Made by a program: the position numbers and the translations under genes
NCBI RefSeq assembly: GCF_900207585.1
Contig: NZ_OAOP01000009.1
Location: 1 to 64,000, forward strand
From: Bacillus oleivorans
Lineage (GTDB): Bacteria; Bacillota; Bacilli; Bacillales; JC228
DNA length: 64,000 bases
Direction of reading: 5' to 3'
Notes under the pieces: generated by a model
Told to the model about the DNA's origin: nothing
Databases searched by the model: none
The model's input: only the letters and a program-made list of their open reading frames with translations
In this document: piece by piece, positions 42,283-50,335 of the stretch
Position numbering within the stretch: the first letter of the stretch is position 1
How the letters are laid out: the number at the start of each line of letters is the position of its first letter

Positions 42283-42315
42283 CCATTTCGACAGCATCAT
42301 ATGTGCAAACCCAAC

Positions 42316-42355
42316 AAAGGCACGATCGATTAAATGGATCGTGCCTTTGTTTTGT
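42316..42355 (+). terminator. Terminator after the potassium transporter
   Basis: Stem AAAGGCACGATC/GATCGTGCCTTT followed by GTTTTG. Confidence 0.88.
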
Positions 42356-42501
42356 TTATGATTCTATTAAAGAATGTTTATATAGAAATAGATTGTAAAT
42401 ATTTTTCAATAAATTATTAAAACTTAGGTGGTATACTGAATGAATTAGAAACATTATAAACCGATTCATGATTTTTAAAATAGAGTAAAAGGAGTAAAGG
42501 T

Positions 42502-43290
42502 ATGACATACAAAATTCTATTTTTAGACATAGATGGAACCATATTGCAGCCTGACCATACTTATTCTGAATCAACAAGGGATGCTATTTCACAAATAAAA
42601 AAACAAGGGATTGACGTTTTTATTGCAACCGGCCGGCCCCTGCACGAAATTAATGAGCTGGCCCATGAATTAAATATTGATTCCTTTATTGGCTATAATG
42701 GGGCTTATGCGGTGTATAAAAATAAAAAAATCCTTGAGGAACCAATGGAGGCAAAACATATAAAAAGATTTTTAGAAATAGCAAAAGCATATGATCACGA
42801 AATGGTCATGTATACATCTCAAAAAAATTATTATACAGCTTTAGATCATCCATTAGTTCAGAATTTCAACAAGTTATTTGACCTCACCCAAAATGCTTTA
42901 TTTACTAATACTGTTATCAATCAAATTTTAGGAATGACAGTGATGAATGTAACTGCTTCTTCGCAGGTGCCACTTTATGAATTGGATGAGAACATTCGTC
43001 TTTCACAGGTACATGCAGAAGGGGCGGAGCATGCGTATGATATTATTCGGACAAATGTGAACAAGGGTGTTGCCGTTAAGAAGGTACTTGACTTCTTAAA
43101 CATCCCGAAAGAACAATCGATTGCATTTGGTGATGGAATGAATGATAAGGAAATGATGGAATGTGTGGGAGAAGGCTTTGCGATGGGGAACGCTCATCCT
43201 GATTTATTTCAATACGCTAAGCATATAACAACATCAGTAACAGATTCAGGTATTTTTAACGGATTAAAAACGTTGGGCTTGGTTAAGTAG
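42502..43290 (+). CDS. Cof-type HAD-superfamily phosphatase
   Basis: 262-residue hydrolase of the Cof/YwtE class (HAD IIB). Motif I is FLDIDGTIL at the N-terminus (nucleophile Asp), motif II ATGRP near 46, and motifs III/IV are the lysine region NKGVAVKKVL near 190 and FGDGMNDKEMM near 215. A cap domain lies between. These enzymes dephosphorylate small phosphorylated metabolites such as sugar phosphates or flavin nucleotides; the substrate cannot be named. AAAGGAG precedes ATG. Single-gene unit with its own terminator. Confidence 0.9.
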   Translation: MTYKILFLDIDGTILQPDHTYSESTRDAISQIKKQGIDVFIATGRPLHEINELAHELNIDSFIGYNGAYAVYKNKKILEEPMEAKHIKRFLEIAKAYDHEMVMYTSQKNYYTALDHPLVQNFNKLFDLTQNALFTNTVINQILGMTVMNVTASSQVPLYELDENIRLSQVHAEGAEHAYDIIRTNVNKGVAVKKVLDFLNIPKEQSIAFGDGMNDKEMMECVGEGFAMGNAHPDLFQYAKHITTSVTDSGIFNGLKTLGLVK

Positions 43291-43355
43291 CTGATTAGAA
43301 TGGTCAAGAGTATGATTAGTTTTATCCAAATTTTAGAACTATACATTTAATAATT

Positions 43356-43382
43356 TGAGAGGGTAAAACCTCTCATTTTTTA
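43356..43382 (+). terminator. Terminator after the HAD phosphatase
   Basis: Stem TGAGAGG/CCTCTCA with loop GTAAAA, followed by TTTTTTA. Confidence 0.85.
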
Positions 43383-43489
43383 TTGCCTTGTCTCCGTCTG
43401 CAGGATGATTAAAGTTCCACCTGCCGTATGTTAAGTCTTTCCCATGGAAGGAATATGATGAGGGTAACAAACGACAGGAGGACGATCCA

Positions 43490-44761
43490 ATGGAGAGTTC
43501 TATACCCCTATTTAAAAATAAAACGTATGTGAAATTGTTTCTTGCTTCTTCTATTTCTATATATGGTGATTGGTTCGACATCCTTGCGATTTCAGTTCTG
43601 GTTGCCTATGGATGGAATACGGATCCTGCTTTAATTGGCCTGATCCCGGTTTGTTTTGCATTGCCTGGTATAGTATTCGGATCCTTCGCAGGTGTCCTTG
43701 CGGATCGGTGCCGGAAAGTGAATCTCATGATGGCGTCTGATTTCATCAGTGCCATCTTAACGGGTTTATTAGCCTTAGCTGATCACATTTATTGGGTGCT
43801 TCCTCTATTATTTTTACGTTCAACGATAGGGCTGATTAGTTCCCCGGCAGCACAGGCCTTGACCCGGCATGTGGTAAGCGAAGATCAATTGTTAAAAGCG
43901 ACTTCCTATAACCAAATTGTAAATAACTCTGGAAAAATTGTTGGTCCGCTGCTCGGCGCTTTTATCGTTTCCGTTTTTTCGCCTCAAATTTGTATTATGA
44001 TTAATGCCGTCAGCAGTCTCGTTTCTGGCCTGATTTTGTTTACGATGCGTCATATAAAAGAAAATGAAAAATCTACGCAAGAAAAGGATGATCAAGAAAA
44101 GGCCAGTTTTACGGGAGCTTGGAAGGAAGGATGGACATTTGTATCGAAAAACCGATTCATTCTTAATACGATTTTCTTTGCATTTTTTGGAATGATGGGT
44201 ATTCAGCTGGTTGACTTTCAATTCCCTGTCCTTTTGCGTTCTGTAAATATGGAAGATCCAGTGGTGTTTGGAATGTTAATGAGTACCACTGGAGTAGGAT
44301 CCATCATTACCATCGCTTGGATGAATCGTTTCAAAAAATTTCAATATGGCTGGGCGATTGGCGGGGGTCTTAGCTTGATTGGAATTGGGTTTGCGGGTGC
44401 GGGGTTTATCACTGAAGGCATGTCGTTATGGTTGCCGGCCCTGTTTGGATTATTGGTTGGTTTGGGCAATGGACTTTGGATGGTCTCTTTTAACTTTGCC
44501 CTCCAAAAGCAATCTCCAAAGGAAATGGTGGGCCGTGTGTTTGGAATTACAAACTCATTGTTAAGTATTGTTGTGATCATCGCGCCGATTACGGGCGGGA
44601 TTTTAGTACAAACATTAGGCGCATCGACCATTATTAAAACAAGTGGTTTTATCGTTTGTGGAATCGGATTAATCGGAGTGATTCTTGGGAAATGGCTTTG
44701 GAAACAAGAAGCGGCATCCCAAAGGATTCAAATCCCTGTTTATAAGGAGACGGGCTTATAA
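43490..44761 (+). CDS. MFS transporter (EntS/macrolide-efflux type)
   Basis: 423 residues with about 12 transmembrane helices. The loop FGSFAGVLADRCRKVNLMM between helices 2 and 3 is the major-facilitator signature (GxLaDRxxRkxxm). A central cytoplasmic loop (ENEKSTQEKDDQEKASF) separates the two halves. Similar to small-molecule exporters annotated as enterobactin or macrolide efflux. CAGGAGG stands 9 bases before ATG. No neighbour reveals a substrate. An unrelated gene of the same transporter class sits in the peptide cluster at 57.7 kb. Confidence 0.87.
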   Translation: MESSIPLFKNKTYVKLFLASSISIYGDWFDILAISVLVAYGWNTDPALIGLIPVCFALPGIVFGSFAGVLADRCRKVNLMMASDFISAILTGLLALADHIYWVLPLLFLRSTIGLISSPAAQALTRHVVSEDQLLKATSYNQIVNNSGKIVGPLLGAFIVSVFSPQICIMINAVSSLVSGLILFTMRHIKENEKSTQEKDDQEKASFTGAWKEGWTFVSKNRFILNTIFFAFFGMMGIQLVDFQFPVLLRSVNMEDPVVFGMLMSTTGVGSIITIAWMNRFKKFQYGWAIGGGLSLIGIGFAGAGFITEGMSLWLPALFGLLVGLGNGLWMVSFNFALQKQSPKEMVGRVFGITNSLLSIVVIIAPITGGILVQTLGASTIIKTSGFIVCGIGLIGVILGKWLWKQEAASQRIQIPVYKETGL

Positions 44762-44878
44762 ATATCTCATGATTAATGAGAGAAAGTGCTAAAAGTCATC
44801 AATGCGGAAATTTCAGGTATGAAAGAGGAGTAATAAACAAAAATAATAGAGGTATTCTAGAAATGTGGAGTGGACCGA

Positions 44879-45457
44879 ATGCTCTATTATGCACTAAAAC
44901 CAATCGCAAAGTTATGGATACGCTTGAAATTTCAGATTGAAATCATTGGATGGGAACATATGCCTAATAATCATGCATTTATTATAGCTGCTAATCATGT
45001 GAGTAACTATGACCCCATTCTCCTTTCGTGTCTTTTAAAAAGAAAAATATATTTTATGGCCAAAGCCGAACTTTTTCGAAATCGCTTTTTACACTGGTTT
45101 TTTACGGCCGTCTACGCCATCCCTGTAGACCGGACTAGCGGTATCGTTATAAGACCAGTCCGAAAGGCTTTAAGAGTTATTAATAATGGAGAGATGTTCG
45201 GAATTTTTCCAGAGGGGAAAAGATGTAAAAACGGAGAAATCGTTCAACCTAAAAAAGGGGTTGCATTTTTAGCCTCTAAAACAGATACGCCTATCCTGCC
45301 TATTTCAATTATCGGGGTAAAAAAAGGGTTTAGAATTCCAGTTAAAATTGTGATTGGATCGCAAATATCAGTTACCTCCTTTGAATACTCAGATTACTCT
45401 TCCCTCTCTGGAGCTATTATGGATCGAATTAGAGAGCTAGGAAATAGTATTCAATAA
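44879..45457 (+). CDS. 1-acyl-sn-glycerol-3-phosphate acyltransferase (PlsC-like)
   Basis: 192 residues from ATG 44879; GTGGAG lies 8 bases upstream, so the in-frame GTG at 44870 is less likely. It carries the acyltransferase motifs NHVSNYDPI (HX4D) near residue 37 and IFPEGKR near 107, with FMAKAELFRN and VPILPISIIG-like blocks. It adds the second acyl chain in phosphatidic acid synthesis at the membrane. A cardiolipin synthase gene follows after 28 bp, so the two probably form a phospholipid operon. Confidence 0.9.
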   Translation: MLYYALKPIAKLWIRLKFQIEIIGWEHMPNNHAFIIAANHVSNYDPILLSCLLKRKIYFMAKAELFRNRFLHWFFTAVYAIPVDRTSGIVIRPVRKALRVINNGEMFGIFPEGKRCKNGEIVQPKKGVAFLASKTDTPILPISIIGVKKGFRIPVKIVIGSQISVTSFEYSDYSSLSGAIMDRIRELGNSIQ

Positions 45458-45485
45458 AATAGGTACTTTTTCGTGAGGATTCCAT

Positions 45486-46934
45486 ATGCATATTACTTCT
45501 TTATTACTCGGGCTAGTTATTGTATTAAATATTTTTTTCGCGATTCTTATTATTTTTCGTGAAAGACGAGATCCTTGTACCATATGGGCCTGGTTATTGG
45601 TTCTATTTTTTATTCCTTTACTTGGTTTTGTCTTGTATCTTCTTTTGGGGCAAAACCTTAGCCGCTATCAGCTCTTTCAATGGGAGGACCTTAAAAAGAC
45701 CGAAATTGAAAAAATGAAAAGAAATCAACTGGCCCAGCTAAGTTCCCGCCAATTTGAATTTTGCAATCAAGCTACCCGAAAAAGCAGAGAATTAATATTT
45801 ATGAATTTATTGAACAATGATGCTGTTTTAACTCAAGATAATTCGGTTGAATTGTTTACGGATGGTCATGAGAAGTTTGGCAGGCTATTTCAGGATATAG
45901 AAGCTGCAAAAGACCATATTCATTTAGAGTACTATATGATTAAAAACGATCAGCTCGGCAAAAAACTTATAGAAGTTCTAACCAAAAAGGTAAAAGAAGG
46001 GGTTAAAGTAAGGGTTTTATATGATGATGTGGGTTCAAGAGGATTAACGAAACGATTTTTTAAAGAGTTTCGTGAAGCTGGCGGTGAAGCGGAGGTCTTT
46101 TTTCCTTCCAAATTGCACTTCTTCAATCTGCGGTTGAATTATCGGAATCATCGCAAGTTAGTTATTATAGATGGAAAAATCGGGTTTCTAGGAGGCTTTA
46201 ACGTTGGCAATGAATATCTAGGGGAGGATCCGAAATTTGGATATTGGCGAGACACACATTTAAGGATGCAGGGTACAGCTGTACATGCGATTCAGACTCG
46301 TTTTATTCTCGATTGGAACCATACATCCCAAAACCACAAGATTACTTATGATCCCAATCACTTTCCTGAAGGTATTTCTCAAGGGAATGTAGGAATACAA
46401 GTTGTTACAAGCGGACCTGATTCAGAATTAGAACACATCAAAAATGGTTATATTAAAATGATCTTATCTGCAAAAAAATCCGTCCTCATCCAAACCCCTT
46501 ATTTTGTTCCAGACAGGAGTTTATTAGATGCCCTTCGGATTGCATGTTCAACTGGCGTCGAGGTTAATATTATGATTCCTAATAGACCGGATCACATTTT
46601 TGTATATTGGGCAACCCTGTCTTATATTGGTGAATTACTTAAGGCTGGGGCAAAGGTTTATATCTATAAAAATGGTTTTATTCATGCCAAAACCATGATT
46701 ATAGATGAAGAAATATCATCTGTAGGAACAGCGAATATTGATATAAGAAGCTTCAAATTAGATTTTGAGGTGAATGCCTTTCTATATGATAAGGGAATTG
46801 CACAAAAACTGACTAAAACATTTCAAGAGGATGTAAAAGTATCTAAGGAACTCACCCTTGAAGAATATCAGCAAAGTCCAATAGGGGTACGTTTGAAAGA
46901 ATCGATATCTAGGTTGTTATCTCCTATCTTATAA
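45486..46934 (+). CDS. cls: Cardiolipin synthase
   Basis: 482 residues, the normal length of Gram-positive cardiolipin synthase. Two N-terminal transmembrane helices are followed by two phospholipase D catalytic motifs: HRKLVIIDGKIGFLGG near 222 and HAKTMIIDEEISSVGTAN near 397 (both HxKx4D). It condenses two phosphatidylglycerol molecules into cardiolipin and glycerol. It is placed directly after the acyltransferase gene and before a methyltransferase gene. Composition is native. Confidence 0.95.
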   Translation: MHITSLLLGLVIVLNIFFAILIIFRERRDPCTIWAWLLVLFFIPLLGFVLYLLLGQNLSRYQLFQWEDLKKTEIEKMKRNQLAQLSSRQFEFCNQATRKSRELIFMNLLNNDAVLTQDNSVELFTDGHEKFGRLFQDIEAAKDHIHLEYYMIKNDQLGKKLIEVLTKKVKEGVKVRVLYDDVGSRGLTKRFFKEFREAGGEAEVFFPSKLHFFNLRLNYRNHRKLVIIDGKIGFLGGFNVGNEYLGEDPKFGYWRDTHLRMQGTAVHAIQTRFILDWNHTSQNHKITYDPNHFPEGISQGNVGIQVVTSGPDSELEHIKNGYIKMILSAKKSVLIQTPYFVPDRSLLDALRIACSTGVEVNIMIPNRPDHIFVYWATLSYIGELLKAGAKVYIYKNGFIHAKTMIIDEEISSVGTANIDIRSFKLDFEVNAFLYDKGIAQKLTKTFQEDVKVSKELTLEEYQQSPIGVRLKESISRLLSPIL

Positions 46935-46981
46935 AGGTACTGCAGAATACAATAATTTGCTAAACCTTTCCATATAGTCTG

Positions 46982-47638
46982 ATGTATGACCTTTTTATCT
47001 CGGAACATAATAAAACGGAAATTGTTGAAAAGTTTCTAAAAAAGTGCAGGTGCTTCTATTTGCAGTTAACACCAAGAATTTATCACTCAATTATTCGGCC
47101 AAAGTGGATGACAAATCTATATATTCACAATCATGTTAAGCAGCACTTTGATTTTTCAGGTAAAAATGTATTGGATTTTGGAGCAGGTACCGGGGCTAAC
47201 TGTACCTTATGTTCACCTGAACATTACCTTGGGATTGACCCGGACTCACACAGAATTGACTTTGCAAAACGTATGTACAATGACTATCGTTTTATGGCAT
47301 TTACGGGGAACGAACTTCCGGTGAGGGACAATAGCTTTGATTTTATTTTAGTTGTTGCTGTATTGCATCATATTCATCCAGAAATGATCCCTTGTTATAT
47401 TAAGGAGTTCAAAAGAATTTTAAAGCCGCAAGGCAAGATTGTCGTGATTGAGCCTTGTTATTTTGAAAGATCCCCGATCAGTAATTGGTTCATGAAACAT
47501 AATGATAAAGGTGATTACATTCAAAATGAGGAAGATTATCTTCATTACTTTACTAACCAAGATTTTCAGTACAATGTGATAAAAAAATATAAAAAATGCT
47601 TTTTATATAATGAATTGTATTTTTCTGCATTTCTCTAG
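46982..47638 (+). CDS. Class I SAM-dependent methyltransferase
   Basis: 218 residues. Motif I is VLDFGAGTGANC near 55, the acidic residue follows in YLGIDPDSHRIDFA, and motif post-I/IV is FDFILVVAVLHHIHPE near 120, typical of small-molecule methyltransferases. No clear ribosome site precedes ATG 46982. It lies 47 bp after cls, so it may be read through from the lipid operon; a lipid substrate is only a guess. No transmembrane segments. Confidence 0.82.
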   Translation: MYDLFISEHNKTEIVEKFLKKCRCFYLQLTPRIYHSIIRPKWMTNLYIHNHVKQHFDFSGKNVLDFGAGTGANCTLCSPEHYLGIDPDSHRIDFAKRMYNDYRFMAFTGNELPVRDNSFDFILVVAVLHHIHPEMIPCYIKEFKRILKPQGKIVVIEPCYFERSPISNWFMKHNDKGDYIQNEEDYLHYFTNQDFQYNVIKKYKKCFLYNELYFSAFL

Positions 47639-47746
47639 TTTCCTTTATGAATTGGGCTATTAAGATGAGTTATCTCCATGTCAGAATCGCCATTCATTAC
47701 TCTAATAATACGCTTTGGCTGCTCTATTACACCGGGAGGAAATATA

Positions 47747-48670
47747 ATGAAAGCACTTTACTTGATTCTGTTCATCAGCACTTTGCTTATTCTCTATAAG
47801 GCGTACAAAAATACTCAAAAAGCTGTTTTAAATAAAGTTAAGTTGCCAACTTTAGATTCTCATCAGCAACAGGATTCCTTATTACATATTTTACAAATTT
47901 CGGATATGCATATTGAAAAAATTTCTATTTTGCCTGAACAGCTTTACAATAAGTTGGCGGATGAAAAAATTGACTTAATTGCTCTTACAGGCGACTTCCT
48001 GGATAAAAAACGCACGATTCCTAAACTTATTCCTTATTTAAAAGTATTACAGCGCTTAAATGTACCATGTGGAATATATGTTGTTTTTGGAAATCACGAT
48101 TACGTGTTAAATCAGAAGGATTTTGAAATGCTGAGGGATGTATTGGAGAAGTATGGCTGCAAGATACTCCAGAATCAACATGAGTCTATCTTTTTCGAAG
48201 GAAAACGGGTCAATATTATCGGGGTTGATGACTTTTATACAAAAAGAAGTGACCTTCGAAAATCATTTTCCGGTCTAAAAGAAGGATATAATTTAGTATT
48301 AACCCATGATCCTAACATTGTTTTGAACATGAAAGACTACCATTATGATTATCTTCTTTCTGGCCACTTCCATGGCGGACAGATTCACTGGCCAAAGCCA
48401 TATCATCTGGCGAAACTTGGTCGGACAATGATGCGAATGAATATGATCAAAGGCCTGCTGTATTATGATGAAAAACCGTTTTATATAAGTGAAGGATTAG
48501 GACAAACATCTATTAACATACGGATTGGAAGTCGTCCTGAAATCACAGTTCACCAACTGTCTCTAAACAAAATACAAAAGGAAAAGGCTTTGTCGGACAG
48601 TTTACAATATCAGCAGCAAAGCTATGAAATCCAGCAAAGTATCTATCAGGGGAATTTTGGCAAAGCTTAA
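47747..48670 (+). CDS. Membrane-anchored metallophosphoesterase
   Basis: 307 residues from ATG 47747, chosen because GGGAGG lies 8 bases upstream; an in-frame ATG at 47678 lacks one. An N-terminal hydrophobic anchor (ALYLILFISTLLILY) is followed by calcineurin-like phosphoesterase motifs: QISDMHIEK, LTGDFLDKK, VFGNHDYV, LTHDPNIV and SGHFHGGQIHWP. Similar proteins (YkuE-type) cleave UDP-linked or other phosphoesters at the membrane. Monocistronic. Confidence 0.88.
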   Translation: MKALYLILFISTLLILYKAYKNTQKAVLNKVKLPTLDSHQQQDSLLHILQISDMHIEKISILPEQLYNKLADEKIDLIALTGDFLDKKRTIPKLIPYLKVLQRLNVPCGIYVVFGNHDYVLNQKDFEMLRDVLEKYGCKILQNQHESIFFEGKRVNIIGVDDFYTKRSDLRKSFSGLKEGYNLVLTHDPNIVLNMKDYHYDYLLSGHFHGGQIHWPKPYHLAKLGRTMMRMNMIKGLLYYDEKPFYISEGLGQTSINIRIGSRPEITVHQLSLNKIQKEKALSDSLQYQQQSYEIQQSIYQGNFGKA

Positions 48671-48873
48671 TCACCAAAAGTTCCACCTTCCTTAACGGCC
48701 GGTTAAATTCTTTTATGGCGATATTACGTATTGCACATACTCTTTTTGTTTATTGAAATTTTTCTTGATAAATAATCCCCAATAGCCCATTAATTAATTT
48801 ATTAATTTAATAAGTAACCTCTCAGCTTCTCAACCTAAGGACTTTCGAACCCTCTACTAATTTCCTATTTTTG

Positions 48874-48927
48874 TTAATCTTATCTTTATATTCCTGTAAA
48901 TGTAACTTTATATTTTACCGCTATAGT
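48874..48927 (+). promoter_or_regulatory. Possible Pho-box promoter of the phosphodiesterase gene
   Basis: T-rich hexamers TTAATC (48874), TTTATA (48885), TAAATG (48897) and TTTATA (48907) recur every 10-12 bp, like PhoP-binding direct repeats. A TATAGT -10 follows at 48922. In B. subtilis glpQ is PhoP-controlled; here this is an inference from spacing only. Confidence 0.4.
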
Positions 48928-48962
48928 AAAGGTGAAAAAAGAAAAAGGGAGAGGATTAGTTA

Positions 48963-49820
48963 ATGAAACGTCTATTTTCCACCTTTATCATGGCAATCAG
49001 TTTTACGGTATTGTTTTCAGTGTCTGCCTTTGCTGCAGAAGGGGAAGGTGAACTAACTTCTATGGGGAAACAAAAAGAGGTAGTGAATGTTGCACATCGT
49101 GGTGCGTCGGGACATGCTCCGGAGAATACGATGGCTGCATTTCAAAAGGGCTTTGAGATGAAAGCCGATTACATTGAAATTGATGTGCAAATGTCAAAGG
49201 ATGGGGAGTTAGTCATTCTCCATGATACAACCTTAGATCGTACGACTGATGGAACAGGCTGGGTTGGAAATTATACGCTCGAAGAACTGAAACAATTAGA
49301 TGCGGGCAGCTGGTTTAGCGAAGAATTTGCGGGCGAACCAATTCCTACTTTTGAAGAGGTAATCGATGAATTCCGCGGTAAGGTTGGTATATTAATAGAA
49401 CTTAAATCCCCTGAACTATACCCGGGTATCGAAGGAAAAGTGGCAGAAGCTTTGAAAGAACGCAATATGGACATTCCAGATAACAATAAAATTATCATCC
49501 AATCGTTTAATCATGAATCTATGAAACTATCAAAAGAATTGTTACCCGAAATTCCTCATGGTGTACTTCTTGGGGCCAACTGGGCTAATGTAACAGATGA
49601 ACAGCTCGCGGAGTTTGCCGTATATGCCGATTATTTTAATCCAACAATGACTATTTTATCACCTGAACTTGTAGATCGTGTTCATGCAGCGGGAATGGAT
49701 ATCTGGGCTTATACAGTCCGTACACAAGAACAAGCAGACCGCTTATTTGAGCTTGGCGTGGATGGGATTATCACTGACTTTCCTGAATATGTTTATCCGC
49801 ATCCGGTGAAAAATAATTAA
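48963..49820 (+). CDS. glpQ: Secreted glycerophosphodiester phosphodiesterase
   Basis: 285 residues with a Sec signal peptide (MKRLFSTFIMAISFTVLFSVSAFA). The GDPD TIM-barrel motifs follow: VAHRGASGHAPENT near 45 (catalytic His/Arg), EIDVQMSKDGELVILHD near 77 (metal Glu/Asp and second His) and VDGIITDFPEYV at the C-terminus. It releases glycerol-3-phosphate from deacylated phospholipids or teichoic-acid-like polymers outside the cell. GGGAGAGG lies before the ATG. Has its own terminator. Confidence 0.93.
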   Translation: MKRLFSTFIMAISFTVLFSVSAFAAEGEGELTSMGKQKEVVNVAHRGASGHAPENTMAAFQKGFEMKADYIEIDVQMSKDGELVILHDTTLDRTTDGTGWVGNYTLEELKQLDAGSWFSEEFAGEPIPTFEEVIDEFRGKVGILIELKSPELYPGIEGKVAEALKERNMDIPDNNKIIIQSFNHESMKLSKELLPEIPHGVLLGANWANVTDEQLAEFAVYADYFNPTMTILSPELVDRVHAAGMDIWAYTVRTQEQADRLFELGVDGIITDFPEYVYPHPVKNN

Positions 49821-49840
49821 ATATAGTGCAAACTAAATCA

Positions 49841-49870
49841 AAAACCTGGTTAATTTTTAACCGGGTTTTT
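49841..49870 (+). terminator. Terminator after glpQ
   Basis: Stem AACCTGGTTAA/TTAACCGGGTT (one G-U pair) followed by TTTTTG. Confidence 0.88.
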
Positions 49871-50012
49871 TGATTTTGAATTTTACTCATTTGGAATGCA
49901 ATTTAATTCTTTAGTACGATGTTTTTTTCTTAAACTTAAGGACAAAAGAATTAGGTATAATATTACTTAATTGGTTTATGATGGTAAAAAAGTATCCTTT
50001 TTCTAATTATGT

Positions 50013-50040
50013 ATTGCGCCTTTACGTAATTTGATATAAA
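50013..50040 (+). promoter_or_regulatory. Possible promoter of the peptide gene cluster
   Basis: ATTGCG (50013-50018), 16 bp and TATAAA (50035-50040), about 60 bp before the peptide start. A better -10 (TATAAT, 49956-49961) exists but has no clear -35. An imperfect dyad AAGATT/AATCTT lies at 50057-50075. The assignment is weak. Confidence 0.35.
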
Positions 50041-50100
50041 ATTCTGAAAACAACCAAGATTTTACATAATCTTACATTAAATGAAAGGAGGTTAGGCAAA

Positions 50101-50202
50101 ATGAACCAAGATCTTTTGAAATTCTTAGAAGATTTAAGCGAAGAATCTGAAGTTGTTACTGCTGAAGAAATCGAAGCGGCTCAATTAGTTGTAAAATGGT
50201 AA
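50101..50202 (+). CDS. Putative 33-residue precursor peptide ending in Lys-Trp
   Basis: A textbook AAAGGAGG ribosome site lies 8-9 bases before ATG. The peptide is strongly acidic (nine Glu/Asp), amphipathic (DLLKFLEDLSEES), then VVTAEEIEAAQ and the C-terminal LVVKW. It has no cysteine, so lanthionine or sactionine formation is excluded, and no signal peptide. The only reactive side chains near the end are Lys32 and Trp33. A terminator-like hairpin follows, then eight biosynthesis-type genes on the same strand including an M16 peptidase. Leader-like N-terminus plus a short C-terminal core suggests a ribosomal precursor that is modified and cut. I do not recognise the family. Confidence 0.72.
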   Translation: MNQDLLKFLEDLSEESEVVTAEEIEAAQLVVKW

Positions 50203-50234
50203 TTTACCAATAACCCTATTTAATAGGGCTAAGA

Positions 50235-50268
50235 AAAAAGGGACATTTTCTTGTGTCCCTTTTCCCCT
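50235..50268 (+). terminator. Terminator-like hairpin after the peptide gene
   Basis: Stem AAAAGGGACA/TGTCCCTTTT followed by CCCCTATTTT, 32 bp after the peptide stop. A leaky terminator here would give more peptide mRNA than enzyme mRNA, the usual arrangement for ribosomal peptide precursors. Confidence 0.75.
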
Positions 50269-50335
50269 ATTTTGCTATGAGATTATCATTCTTTTACATA
50301 AAAAAATACTTTTTATAGTATTGGAGGGAAATTAG

